Part shown: positions 16,951 to 25,361 of the stretch, in pieces
How the letters are laid out: each line of letters begins with the position of its first letter
Position numbering within the stretch: position 1 is the stretch's first letter
Source of the DNA: Mucilaginibacter celer
GTDB taxonomy: Bacteria; Bacteroidota; Bacteroidia; Sphingobacteriales; Sphingobacteriaceae
Assembly (NCBI RefSeq): GCF_003576455.2
Contig: NZ_CP032869.1
Coordinates: 3,100,001-3,164,000, forward strand
Direction of reading: 5' to 3'
DNA length: 64,000 nucleotides
The notes under the pieces: model-generated
Databases searched by the model: none
The model's input: only the letters and a program-made list of their open reading frames with translations
Told to the model about the DNA's origin: nothing
Program-made: the position numbers and the translations under genes

Positions 16951-18507
16951 TTATTTGGCATCCGCGCCATCGGCTTTACCCCTGTTAACGGCATAAGTGC
17001 CTACCTTATTTCCGGTTATTAAACCAACTTCGCAATCGCTGCGGTAGTGAATAGCTCCGTACAACCTTGACATGGCCGCCTGGTGTGCCATATCATTAAA
17101 CTTGCTGCCTCTATCCGGCAGTAAATAGGTTAACACCGTAGCCGCTGCACCACTAAAGTTAGAGTGACCTGATGTGTAAGCCGGAAAGTTAGGCACACCT
17201 GTAAGCGTTTTGATATTAGGGTTGGCCTGCGACGGGCGCTGGTTAAAATAAAAATACTTGGTATCCCAGCAAACTATCGCCGCATCCATTTCGGCCATGT
17301 TTAAGAGGGCGAAGTTACGGGCGCAGCGTACCTCGCTGTATTTTTGTTTTACAAATTCGTCGGCGGCAATTGCGTTCCAGTGGCCCGGAGGCGTGTAGGT
17401 ACCAACACCATCAGCCCAAAATGCAACCAGCTCTTCATGATCGCGGCTGCGGTTTTTACTGAATGACAGCACCTCTTCGGTTTCTTTTTTAAACTCGGCC
17501 GAATTGGTGGCATAAGGTGCCGGAGGCCTGATGGCTGCAACGGTAAGCGTATCAAACAAAAACGGGATCACTTTTGAAAACAGCGGTAACATCGGCGGCC
17601 TTTTCGGTGTTTCTAAACTCACCCAAAACTGCTCGCCTTTGGCAGCGGTCGTTATTTCAAAGTTTTTCCAAATGTCGGGTGTGCCAATGGCTTTACCGGC
17701 ACGGTCGGCACGGGCACGGGCAGCAAACAACAATGCTACCTGGCGACCTAATGATTCGCCGGCTGTGAATTCGGCACGTGTGTTAGCGCCCGATGCTATG
17801 CGGTAAAACTTTTCTTCATCAACCTTTTGCTGAATGTAGGCTACCTCGGTAGGGAAAAGCAGTTTCATGATCTCGGAAGTGGCACCCGATACTACAGCAT
17901 CCTCGCTTGGATACGACGGCAACTCGGAAGCGGGAATTAAAGCTTTTACGCCCGAATCATTTTTATAAGGCGCGGTACGCTTATATTGGTTTTTAAAATG
18001 CCAGGCCGCAATCAAAGCATCATATTGCGATGCACTTACATAGGCATAAGCACGCGCTGCGTAAGGAGGGTTAGAAAACGGGAACTCAGGATAATTAAAC
18101 GGGTTGGCCGAATTTGGTGCCGGGTAAGAGCCATCGGCATTTTGATAAGGCGGTACATTGTGCTTAGCCACCAACTCGCGCAAAATCTCATTCCACCTTA
18201 AAACCGAACCCGCGCTCCAGTACTGGATCACTTTCTGCTGGGCATCGGTAAGGTTACGTTGGTAGGCTTTAATCTCGTTCAAATCGGCTATATAAGCCGG
18301 CGAGGTAACAGCATCCGGCGCAGCTACAGTAAAGGCATTAAAATCGGAAATCAAAACAGGCTTCCAGGTATCGGCTGTTAAATCAAGGTTTGATGGCGCC
18401 AGCGCCGGATACAGGGCAGTGCGATCTAAAATATCCTTTTTACACGAACTGAAAACAGTGGCGGTTAAAAGGGTACCTGTAATTATGTTAAGTAATGTTT
18501 TTTTCAT
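16951..18507 (-). CDS. Vanadium-dependent haloperoxidase / PAP2-like lipoprotein
   Basis: This 518-residue protein has a lipoprotein signal (lipobox ...FSSC, Cys22) and is anchored at the outer membrane or periplasm. The C-terminal third carries the PAP2/haloperoxidase vanadate- or phosphate-binding motifs: KYFYFNQRP (Lys and Arg), FPAYTSGHSNFSG (Ser-Gly-His) and SRLYGAIHYRSD (Arg, His, Asp). An earlier LPSYPSEDAVVSGATSEI is a degenerate copy of the SGH segment, as in the two-half haloperoxidase fold. It could be a haloperoxidase or an acid-phosphatase-like enzyme. It lies 34 bases before the DoxX-like gene in a conserved-looking operon with outer-membrane barrels. Confidence 0.85.
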   Translation of the reverse strand: MKKTLLNIITGTLLTATVFSSCKKDILDRTALYPALAPSNLDLTADTWKPVLISDFNAFTVAAPDAVTSPAYIADLNEIKAYQRNLTDAQQKVIQYWSAGSVLRWNEILRELVAKHNVPPYQNADGSYPAPNSANPFNYPEFPFSNPPYAARAYAYVSASQYDALIAAWHFKNQYKRTAPYKNDSGVKALIPASELPSYPSEDAVVSGATSEIMKLLFPTEVAYIQQKVDEEKFYRIASGANTRAEFTAGESLGRQVALLFAARARADRAGKAIGTPDIWKNFEITTAAKGEQFWVSLETPKRPPMLPLFSKVIPFLFDTLTVAAIRPPAPYATNSAEFKKETEEVLSFSKNRSRDHEELVAFWADGVGTYTPPGHWNAIAADEFVKQKYSEVRCARNFALLNMAEMDAAIVCWDTKYFYFNQRPSQANPNIKTLTGVPNFPAYTSGHSNFSGAAATVLTYLLPDRGSKFNDMAHQAAMSRLYGAIHYRSDCEVGLITGNKVGTYAVNRGKADGADAK

Positions 18508-18534
18508 TTTGTTATTCTTTAAAAATTCCCCTTC

Positions 18535-19464
18535 TTACTTTTTCTCACCCTTGGTATTAAACACATAGTACACGCTGATATAACCCGAACGTGTTTGGCC
18601 AACGTTACGGCCGCTTAAAACATAGTTGCCGCCCGCGGTAACCTCAATACCCATTGGCGTGCTGTACTTAAACAAGGCCCCCACAACATTGGCGTTCATT
18701 TTGTTGCTTGGGAAAGGCATATCGTTTTTACGGATGTCGAACCCGCCCAAAGTTGTCATTTTGGTAAAGGTGGCTTCGGCGTTAAATCTCAAACTGCGGT
18801 AGCCGGCGCTTGCCAAAAAGTTGGTAACGTTAGGCATTTCAACCTCGTTAGTATAATGCATTTCGGTGGTGTAGTATGAATTTCTGTCGATAGTGATATT
18901 GCTGCGGCGCACGTACTGGCCGGCACCGGCAACAAACAACCTGCCTATCTGGTAGTTAAGCAAACCGCGGATAGCTACGTTTTTGCTGTGTAAACCAACC
19001 GAAAGCGGCAGAAAATCGGCTTCGTAATTGCTTAGCGGTACCGAGCCTGAGGCTATGGCATGGAAACTGAACAAGCCCCTGCCTATCTCTTCCTTCACGG
19101 CCATCCACTTAAAGGCAAACATCAAATCCTGGAATTTTTTCTCGCCCCTCAGGGTGCCTGCCGATGCGTTGGTTGTAACAAAAGGCACCATCATTAACAG
19201 GTTGATACGGTTTGACAAACCGTAGTTGCCACCCAGCGTATACGTATTGGTGCTTACGGTACCTAAGTTTGGATTATCCCTTTTAAATGTCCCCTCCCAG
19301 TAGTGATCCCAACTTCCGTGGGAATATACTGCGGCGGCACAAAAATAGTTTTTAGGGATCATCAAAGCATCGGTTTCGGTTTGAGCTTTGGCAAATTGCG
19401 CTAAGGCAACAAAAAAGCAAATAACTATACTACATCTGTAATAATACAGCGACATAAATTTCAT
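18535..19464 (-). CDS. Outer-membrane beta-barrel protein, first gene of operon
   Basis: This 309-residue protein has a signal peptide at residues 1-28 (…CFFVALAQFAKAQ). The mature part is rich in alternating strands: NTYTLGGNYGLSNRINLLMMVPF, MFAFKWMAVKEEIGRGLFSFHAIASGSVPLSN, IRGLLNYQIGRLFVAGAGQYVRRS, IEVTAGGNYVLSGRNVGQ and SGYISVYYVFN. It resembles MetA-pathway or transporter-like barrels annotated only as hypothetical. It is 27 bases upstream of the haloperoxidase-like gene. The 5' region (19465-19761) has no gene. Confidence 0.72.
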   Translation of the reverse strand: MKFMSLYYYRCSIVICFFVALAQFAKAQTETDALMIPKNYFCAAAVYSHGSWDHYWEGTFKRDNPNLGTVSTNTYTLGGNYGLSNRINLLMMVPFVTTNASAGTLRGEKKFQDLMFAFKWMAVKEEIGRGLFSFHAIASGSVPLSNYEADFLPLSVGLHSKNVAIRGLLNYQIGRLFVAGAGQYVRRSNITIDRNSYYTTEMHYTNEVEMPNVTNFLASAGYRSLRFNAEATFTKMTTLGGFDIRKNDMPFPSNKMNANVVGALFKYSTPMGIEVTAGGNYVLSGRNVGQTRSGYISVYYVFNTKGEKK

Positions 19465-19522
19465 TTTAAAAAATTAGGGAACGGTTAGTAATAACACACT
19501 GTTGCAGAACGGGCTGTAATTT

Positions 19523-19556
19523 TGTGAATGGTTGATTGACTTGATTGGGTAGTGGT
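19523..19556. repeat. Solitary word-repeat arm, GAATGGTTGATTG family
   Basis: The sequence TGTGAATGGTTGATTGACTT continues with GATTGGGTAGTGG. It is close to the left arm of the full element at 59675-59793. No partner arm is evident in the 297-base gap 19465-19761, and nothing else in this gap is recognisable. Confidence 0.55.
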
Positions 19557-19761
19557 TTATCCAGTTAGCAATCGTACAAAAAACATCCACAATTAACTTA
19601 CCTGGTTTTAGCCGATATAACACCGGAAGCATTTACGCAATTAGCGGGATTGAAAGGGATATGGCTTTCCCAAAAATCCAGATCGACATAAAACTACCTC
19701 AGGCGGCCATATAAGCTGCTACTTACTGCAAAACTAAAAACTTACAATTTACAGGTAATGA

Positions 19762-20316
19762 TTAACAGGCGGCATTAGGTGGTTTGCCGGGCGACTCGAT
19801 GAAGGGTGAAGTATGTAGGTAGAGTAGAGTATTGGGTTTTACCTTAAGCATGGCACCATAAGTAAGAAACTGGTAGTGCATAAACTGAAGGCTGTAGTCA
19901 TTGGCAGCTCCTGTTTTTTTAAGGGGAGCTTCATGCCCGCCCTTTTTGCCAAGCGGTACATCACTTATTTCTTTGGCCACAATAAGGTTGGCACTAACCA
20001 ACCGCGTTTTTACTGCGTTGGCTATACATATAAATGACATGGTATCGCGCGTTATTTTATAACGCAGGTAATTATAATACACGCCTTTTAATTGTAATTG
20101 CCCCTGATCCTGTACATAGCCATTCCAACTGCTTATGTTTGGCAACCGCACCGGGATCTTAATTTCAACAAGCCTGGTTTTATCTATCTTGTTTTCGTAA
20201 ATCTCTTTAACAATCTGCACTTCCGATCGGTGGATAAAATACTGAAATGCCAGGTTATATCCGCCCAGATTGAACAGATGCACATTTAACAGCAGTATGG
20301 CAATAAGCCTTTTCAC
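19762..20316 (-). CDS. Conserved hypothetical protein, Bacteroidota-type
   Basis: This 184-residue protein has a hydrophobic N-terminus (MKRLIAILLLNVHLFNLGGY) that may be a signal or single anchor. The pattern FIHRSEVQIVKEIYENKIDKTRLVEIKIPVRLPNISSW recurs in uncharacterised Bacteroidota proteins near metal or sulfur genes. A His-containing stretch KKGGHEAPLKKTG is near the middle of the C-terminal half and a C-terminal Cys is present. It is monocistronic and divergent from the YeeE/YedE genes. Confidence 0.6.
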   Translation of the reverse strand: MKRLIAILLLNVHLFNLGGYNLAFQYFIHRSEVQIVKEIYENKIDKTRLVEIKIPVRLPNISSWNGYVQDQGQLQLKGVYYNYLRYKITRDTMSFICIANAVKTRLVSANLIVAKEISDVPLGKKGGHEAPLKKTGAANDYSLQFMHYQFLTYGAMLKVKPNTLLYLHTSPFIESPGKPPNAAC

Positions 20317-20481
20317 CAGATGGGTTTATTAATTGGGTGTATAATTAAGGGTAAATATATTGTAACATTGTTGTTAAAGCAAATAAAATTAAAAATTGGA
20401 GCCATAAAACTTTTAATCGGCTAAGGCGGGCTGGCAAAGTTTTTCAATAAGCTATATTTACACGCTAAAGTTTATTTTAAT

Positions 20482-21042
20482 ATGGACCTTATAAAACAAC
20501 CCTGGCCCTGGTATGTGGCCGGTCCGCTAATTGGCCTTGTTGTACCTGTTTTACTTATTATCGGGAACAGAACCTTTGGCGTCTCATCATCATTAAGGCA
20601 TATTTGTGCGGCTTGCCTGCCGGCCGGAATCCCGTTTTTTAAGTACGATTGGAAAAAAGAAAGCTGGAACCTGCTTTTTGTAGCAGGCATTGTTGTGGGC
20701 GGATTTATTGCAGTTTATTTTTTAGATGGTAACCACGCTGTTAATATCAATCCGCATACCCATAACTTATTACAACAACAGGGCATCAAAAGCTTTGCCG
20801 GTTTGTTGCCTGCCGATATTTTCAGTTTTAAACAGCTACTTACCCTTCGTGGATTTGTTTTTGTGGTGATTGGCGGCTTCATGGTGGGCTTTGGTACCCG
20901 CTATGCCGGCGGATGCACCTCCGGGCATGCTATTATGGGCATCTCCAACCTGCAATGGCCATCATTAATAGCTACCTGCTGCTTTATGGCAGGCGGCTTT
21001 ATCATGACCTGGTTTATTTTACCTTACCTTTTACAACTATAA
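20482..21042 (+). CDS. YeeE/YedE family sulfur-compound transporter, subunit 1
   Basis: This 186-residue inner-membrane protein has about five hydrophobic segments. The signature GFGTRYAGGCTSGHAIMGISNLQWPSL includes the conserved Cys in GGCTSGH. In TsuA-type thiosulfate transporters such Cys residues handle the substrate. In this organism the family is split into two half-genes, and the second begins one base after this stop. A TlpA-like thioredoxin follows. The cluster may import or relay thiosulfate or persulfide sulfur; the substrate is inferred from the family. Confidence 0.85.
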   Translation: MDLIKQPWPWYVAGPLIGLVVPVLLIIGNRTFGVSSSLRHICAACLPAGIPFFKYDWKKESWNLLFVAGIVVGGFIAVYFLDGNHAVNINPHTHNLLQQQGIKSFAGLLPADIFSFKQLLTLRGFVFVVIGGFMVGFGTRYAGGCTSGHAIMGISNLQWPSLIATCCFMAGGFIMTWFILPYLLQL

Positions 21043-21043
21043 T

Positions 21044-21454
21044 ATGCGCAACCTTAAATATATGTTTGCAGGCCTGTTGTTTGGCATTGTACTGGTAAAA
21101 TCGGAGGTGATTTCCTGGTTCCGGATCCAGGAGATGTTCAGGTTACAGTCGTTCCATATGTACGGTATTATTGGCAGCGCCATTGTGGTAGGAATGATCT
21201 CGGTTTTAATTATTAAGCGTTTTAATATTAAAACCGCAAGTGGCGAGCCGGTCATCATCCCCGATAAAAAGTTTAATTGGGGAAACGTTTACGGCGGACT
21301 GGTCTTCGGGCTCGGCTGGGTCATTACTGGTGCCTGCCCCGGTCCGTTGTTTGCGCAGATAGGCAGCGGCTTTTTGGTTACTTCGGTTACGCTTTTAAGC
21401 GCTATCCTGGGAACATGGGTTTATGGCCTGTTAAGGGATAAGTTACCGCATTAG
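21044..21454 (+). CDS. YeeE/YedE family (DUF6691-type) transporter, subunit 2
   Basis: This 136-residue membrane protein has about four hydrophobic segments. The key motif GLGWVITGACPGPLFAQIGSG carries the conserved Cys of the second YeeE/YedE half. The start is one base past the previous stop (TAATATG), so the two halves are certainly co-translated. Together they give the two-half architecture that is a single chain in TsuA/YeeE. Confidence 0.85.
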   Translation: MRNLKYMFAGLLFGIVLVKSEVISWFRIQEMFRLQSFHMYGIIGSAIVVGMISVLIIKRFNIKTASGEPVIIPDKKFNWGNVYGGLVFGLGWVITGACPGPLFAQIGSGFLVTSVTLLSAILGTWVYGLLRDKLPH

Positions 21455-21510
21455 GCTGATTTTTACGCAAGGCGCGAAGCAGGCTATTTTAATACAAGTT
21501 AAAATTAATT

Positions 21511-22095
21511 ATGATCCAGCGGAAAAAAATATCGATATCAAACATCATCAGCATGCTGACCATCGCATTGTTGCTGCTTGTTATTTTTAAACCCGAAGCC
21601 AGAAGCTATCTTATCCGTGGGTTGATGGCTATAGGTATTTTCAACCCCAATCCTGCCGGCTTTGCATCCGAAGAAAAAAACTTCAGCAATATCCCCGATC
21701 TGCAGTTTAAAAACACAGAGGGCAATCTGTCATCTATTCAAACTCTTCATAACAAAGTTGTATTTGTAAACTATTGGGCTACCTGGTGCCCGCCTTGTAT
21801 TGCCGAAATGCCAACCATAAACCAATTGTATAATAAGTACAGAAATGATGAGCACGTAAAATTCATTATGGTTGATGTTGACGGCGATCTGCGTAAAGCC
21901 AAAGCTTTTATGGATAAAAACGGCTATTCCCTCCCCCTTTACACCCAAACCAACGCTGTGCCCGATAGCCTGATGAACGGTACCATCCCCACTACCCTCG
22001 TTTTTGATAAGCAGGGAAAGCTGATTTTTAAGCATGCCGGCGTGGCTGATTACAGCAGCAAGGGTTTTGATGAGTTTATTCGTCTGAACCGTTGA
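21511..22095 (+). CDS. TlpA-like membrane-anchored thioredoxin
   Basis: This 194-residue protein has an N-terminal membrane segment (about residues 10-27) followed by a periplasmic thioredoxin fold. The redox motif is WCPPC (Cys93 and Cys96) in VVFVNYWATWCPPCIAEMP. The cis-Pro loop is MNGTIPTTLVFD. It follows the two transporter halves by 57 bases and may reduce or relay sulfane sulfur or cysteine disulfides. The TGA stop lies inside the first unit of a word repeat (AACCGTTGATTG). Confidence 0.88.
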   Translation: MIQRKKISISNIISMLTIALLLLVIFKPEARSYLIRGLMAIGIFNPNPAGFASEEKNFSNIPDLQFKNTEGNLSSIQTLHNKVVFVNYWATWCPPCIAEMPTINQLYNKYRNDEHVKFIMVDVDGDLRKAKAFMDKNGYSLPLYTQTNAVPDSLMNGTIPTTLVFDKQGKLIFKHAGVADYSSKGFDEFIRLNR

Positions 22096-22430
22096 TTGTT
22101 CTTGATTACGTTGATTTCGCTGATTTTTTTTGCTGGGATTACACCGATTTTTTTTGATTACACCGATTTTGACCGTTGATGATGTTTGATTACGCTGATT
22201 GCGCTGATTGTTTTTATGAATTGGCAACGGGGCAATTGATTTTTGATTTTGCCAATTGGATAATAAACCGTCCCATTCTGTTAATTCTAAAATCCTGTAA
22301 ATTCTGATTCAGACAAACAATCAGCGAAATCAACGTAATCACCCCAAAAATCAACGGTCAACTCCCCACCATACAAGCAATCAGCGAAATCAACGTAATC
22401 ACCCCAAAAATCAACGGTTATTTTTTATTG
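22096..22430. repeat. Composite word-repeat inverted repeat (GATTACGCTGATTTCG) enclosing an AGAATTTAC arm
   Basis: The left part (22096-22225) has 9-nt units TTGATTACG, TTGATTTCG, CTGATT and GATTACACCGATTTT. The right part (22319-22420) has the complement (AATCAGCGA, AATCAACGT, AATCA). Two perfect 40-bp direct copies, 22319-22358 and 22379-22418, are 60 bases apart. An AGAATTTAC-family arm lies inside at 22275-22315. This fills the 400-base gap between the thioredoxin and arabinofuranosidase genes; 22431-22496 is AT-rich and probably holds the promoter. Confidence 0.75.
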
Positions 22431-22496
22431 TTATTTTAACACTTATTAATATTTTTTTCTTTTCTTTACTGCTCATTCTGTTAAACCTAAGTTTCA

Positions 22497-24047
22497 ATGA
22501 AAAAGAACCCGCTTTTACACCTTGGCGTTATCGCTTTGTCGTTATTAGGCTCGTCGGCATTCGGGCAAACCGGTACACTTAATATCAGTACCGATTCAAA
22601 AACAACCATCAGCAAGCACATTTACGGCCAGTTTGCCGAACATTTGGGCCATGGCATATATGGTGGTTTTTGGGTTGATAAAAATCTGCCTGTAAAAAAA
22701 CAGGACAGGATTCGCCTGGATATTGTTGATGCGCTGAAAAAAATCAAGATCCCCAACCTGCGCTGGCCCGGCGGCTGCTTTGCCGACGAGTATCATTGGC
22801 GCGACGGTATTGGCCCTGCGGCGCAACGCCCGCGCATGGTAAATACCAACTGGGGCGGCATTACCGAGGATAACAGCTTCGGCACGCACGAGTTTTTGCA
22901 GCTTTGCGATTTACTGGGTTGTGAGCCCTATGTAGCCGGTAATGTAGGCAGCGGCACGGTTGACGAAATGTCGAAATGGATTGAATACCTTAACTCTAAC
23001 AGCAGCAGCACCGTGGTACAGCTGCGGGCTAAAAATGGTCATCCTGCGCCTTATAAAGTAACCTTTTGGGGTGTTGGTAACGAAAGCTGGGGCTGTGGCG
23101 GTAATATGACGCCCGAATATTATACCGATTTGTTTAAACGCTATGCGGCTTTTGCCAAAGATTACCCTGGCGCCAAGCTGAAAAAAATAGCCAGCGGGCC
23201 AAACTCTGATGATTACCGGTGGACTGAAGTTTGTATGAAAAACATCCCTAACTGGCTGATGTCAGGTCTTTCTTTACATTATTATACCATCCCAACCGGT
23301 AACTGGGGCAAAAAAGGTTCGGCAACGGCATTTGACGAAAAGGAATATTTCGGCACTATGGTTAACTGCCTTAAAATGGAAGAACTGGTTACCAAGCACT
23401 CGGCCATTATGGATAAGTATGATCCTGATAAAAAAGTGGCATTAGTGGTTGACGAATGGGGCGTATGGACAGATCCCGAACCGGGCACCAACCCAGGCTT
23501 CCTATATCAACAAAACAGCCTTCGCGATGCCCTGATTGCCGGCACCACCCTCAACATATTCAATAACCACAGCGACCGCGTGCGTATGGCAGCCCTCGCA
23601 CAAACCATCAACGTATTGCAGGCATTGATACTAACTGATAAGGAGAAAATGATCCTCACCCCTACTTATCATATATTTGACATGTACAAGGTGCACCAGG
23701 ACGCTAAATATCTACCAATTAAATTAAACGTTCCTGATTATGAAGTTGACGGCAAAAAGATTGAGGCGGTAAACGCATCTGCCTCGCAGGATGCTGCCGG
23801 CAAAGTGCACATCTCGCTGGTTAACCTCGATCCGCATAACACCATTACCATCACAACCAGTTTGAGCGATATTAAATGGCAAACCGTTAGCGGCCAGGTA
23901 TTAACCTCGGCTAATCTTACCGATGTTAATACTTTTAAAGACACCAATAAAATTCATTTGAGTGCATTTAACGGTGCCAAAAAAGATGGCGAAAAATTGG
24001 TTGTTGCCCTCCCTGCAAAATCGGTGGTAACCCTCGAATTAAAATAA
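22497..24047 (+). CDS. Alpha-L-arabinofuranosidase, GH51
   Basis: This 516-residue secreted enzyme removes terminal arabinofuranose from arabinan or arabinoxylan side chains. Residues 1-24 are a signal peptide (…LGSSAFGQ). The (beta/alpha)8 barrel shows [36 protein letters not shown], the acid/base Glu196 in [13 protein letters not shown] and the nucleophile Glu320 in [10 protein letters not shown]. The C-terminal beta domain (about 400-516) is complete. No SusCD pair or polysaccharide locus is adjacent, so the gene stands alone. The product is probably periplasmic. Confidence 0.95.
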   Translation: MKKNPLLHLGVIALSLLGSSAFGQTGTLNISTDSKTTISKHIYGQFAEHLGHGIYGGFWVDKNLPVKKQDRIRLDIVDALKKIKIPNLRWPGGCFADEYHWRDGIGPAAQRPRMVNTNWGGITEDNSFGTHEFLQLCDLLGCEPYVAGNVGSGTVDEMSKWIEYLNSNSSSTVVQLRAKNGHPAPYKVTFWGVGNESWGCGGNMTPEYYTDLFKRYAAFAKDYPGAKLKKIASGPNSDDYRWTEVCMKNIPNWLMSGLSLHYYTIPTGNWGKKGSATAFDEKEYFGTMVNCLKMEELVTKHSAIMDKYDPDKKVALVVDEWGVWTDPEPGTNPGFLYQQNSLRDALIAGTTLNIFNNHSDRVRMAALAQTINVLQALILTDKEKMILTPTYHIFDMYKVHQDAKYLPIKLNVPDYEVDGKKIEAVNASASQDAAGKVHISLVNLDPHNTITITTSLSDIKWQTVSGQVLTSANLTDVNTFKDTNKIHLSAFNGAKKDGEKLVVALPAKSVVTLELK

Positions 24048-24070
24048 AACGCTCTTCCCCCAACACAATA

Positions 24071-24110
24071 AAAAGGCCGGACAATGTGCTAAACATTAGT
24101 CCGGCTTTTG
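24071..24110 (+). terminator. Intrinsic terminator after the arabinofuranosidase gene
   Basis: AAAAGGCCGGAC and GTCCGGCTTTTG form a strong stem with a loop that itself pairs (AATGT...ACATT), followed by TTTTG. It lies 24 bases past the stop. On the other strand it also has a T run, so it may act both ways. Confidence 0.85.
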
Positions 24111-24150
24111 TTTTAATGTATGCTGCTTTATATACGGTCAAATCATTAAT

Positions 24151-24186
24151 CAGCTTAAGGCTTTGTGCCTTCTGCTTTTAGCCTAA
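24151..24186. repeat. Solitary word-repeat arm, AAAGCTG family
   Basis: On the minus strand the units read GGCTAAAA, GCAGAAG, GCACAAA and GCCTTAA. It abuts the stop of the peroxiredoxin-like gene at 24190. The word matches the elements at 2984-3059 and 51984-52096. Confidence 0.4.
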
Positions 24187-24189
24187 AAT

Positions 24190-24834
24190 TTATGCTGATT
24201 TCTTACTGTTTGCAATCAAAGCCGATTCGTAAACCGCACTGATGATATCGCCTGCAGAAAAGGTGTCTAAAAAATCCCAGTCGATATGATTATACACTAC
24301 CTGTTTGGATGGCTCGATAACGTATGTAGCCAACAGCGGCGCATTTTCATCGATGCCCGAAAATCTGTCCCATACCGGGTAATCGTCCGAATAAACTCTG
24401 AATTGCTGTGCTATCTGCTTATCGGCGTCATGGTAAAAATTCAATGACAAGCTGTGCTCCCAGGCCAGCTTTTCCAATTCGTCGGTACGCTCATCGGTGA
24501 TAATGAGCAAGCTTCCGCCACTTGCCTTAACCTCATGCTGCAGGGCGTTGAGCTGTTTAAGCTGTTCTAAACCGTAAGCCCCCCAGTGGCCCGAGTAAAA
24601 TGATACTACCAGCGGCTTGCTCAGTAAACTATTGACCAGTAAACGCCCATGTGTTTCGGCACCGTTATAAAATTGCTGCCAGCGGCTGTAATCGCTGCTT
24701 AATTTAAAATCAGGTACAAAGTTTCCTGCTTTTACCGGGTTAAGCGACTTTACTTTACGAAAAGAAAGATCGGGTTCGGCAACAACTTCAAGAAGATCAA
24801 AAAACGGGTATTTATTTTTATTTGTGGTTTGCAT
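24190..24834 (-). CDS. Peroxiredoxin-like protein lacking the catalytic cysteines
   Basis: This 214-residue protein of the AhpC/TSA-like thioredoxin fold shows VKAGNFVPDFKLSSDYSRW, then LLSKPLVVSFYSGHWGAYGLEQLKQLNAL. In active relatives this segment reads FYRGxWCPYC; here both Cys positions are Gly (Gly85 and Gly88). No other Cys is seen in the protein. The rest of the fold (SLLIITDE, LNFYHDADKQIAQQFRV, LLATYVIEPSKQVVY) looks intact, so it is probably a folded non-redox protein, not a pseudogene. It is monocistronic. Confidence 0.75.
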   Translation of the reverse strand: MQTTNKNKYPFFDLLEVVAEPDLSFRKVKSLNPVKAGNFVPDFKLSSDYSRWQQFYNGAETHGRLLVNSLLSKPLVVSFYSGHWGAYGLEQLKQLNALQHEVKASGGSLLIITDERTDELEKLAWEHSLSLNFYHDADKQIAQQFRVYSDDYPVWDRFSGIDENAPLLATYVIEPSKQVVYNHIDWDFLDTFSAGDIISAVYESALIANSKKSA

Positions 24835-25361
24835 GTTAAAATAGATTATGTGTTATCAGATAAATGTTGTTTTTCCAGGTGATTAGGATTTGGTATCAGA
24901 TAGCCTGGCAACAACAACGGCATAATCCATAAATAACCCTGTAACGCATTAGCCAGCCCTGCGTATGGGCTTTTATAGCTTGTGTGTTATAGGATGCATT
25001 CATAAATATATTGATTAAAGAGGTCAGTGAAATTTTAATGAAAACCGGCGGGGGAGCGAAATAAACTAATAACAGCAACACATACACAGCGGGCTACTAA
25101 CCTTGTAAAAGGTTGGAGACAGGCCTGATTTTATTTCGATATTAATAATCATGTGTACTTAATTGCTGTGCCAACAAATATACTATAATATCTATAAACT
25201 TAGTAGAATTAATTAAAAAAATTTATTCATCTATTTTCACCACATTCATTTACCTGGTAACAGCCTCGTTACCTATACCCAACTTTACCTTTCGCTGACT
25301 TTTTGTGGTTGACATTGCCTGGATGTCATCCTAACTTCACGCCACACAAATCCATCTACTT
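24835..25361. other. Non-coding gap of about 530 bases
   Basis: Divergent promoter region between the peroxiredoxin-like gene (minus) and the aldo/keto reductase gene (plus). The only open frame (24896-25087, minus) has an implausible composition and no start context. The stretch 25180-25235 is strongly AT-rich and may hold promoters. I see no RNA gene or repeat here. Confidence 0.5.

Noticed and set aside
22319..22418. Possible CRISPR: two 40-base direct copies 60 bases apart
   Set aside because: Only two copies, the arms belong to a word-repeat family found elsewhere, and no cas genes are present.
24896..25087. 63-residue open frame in the gap on the minus strand
   Set aside because: Implausible Cys- and Leu-rich sequence with no start context; treated as non-coding.
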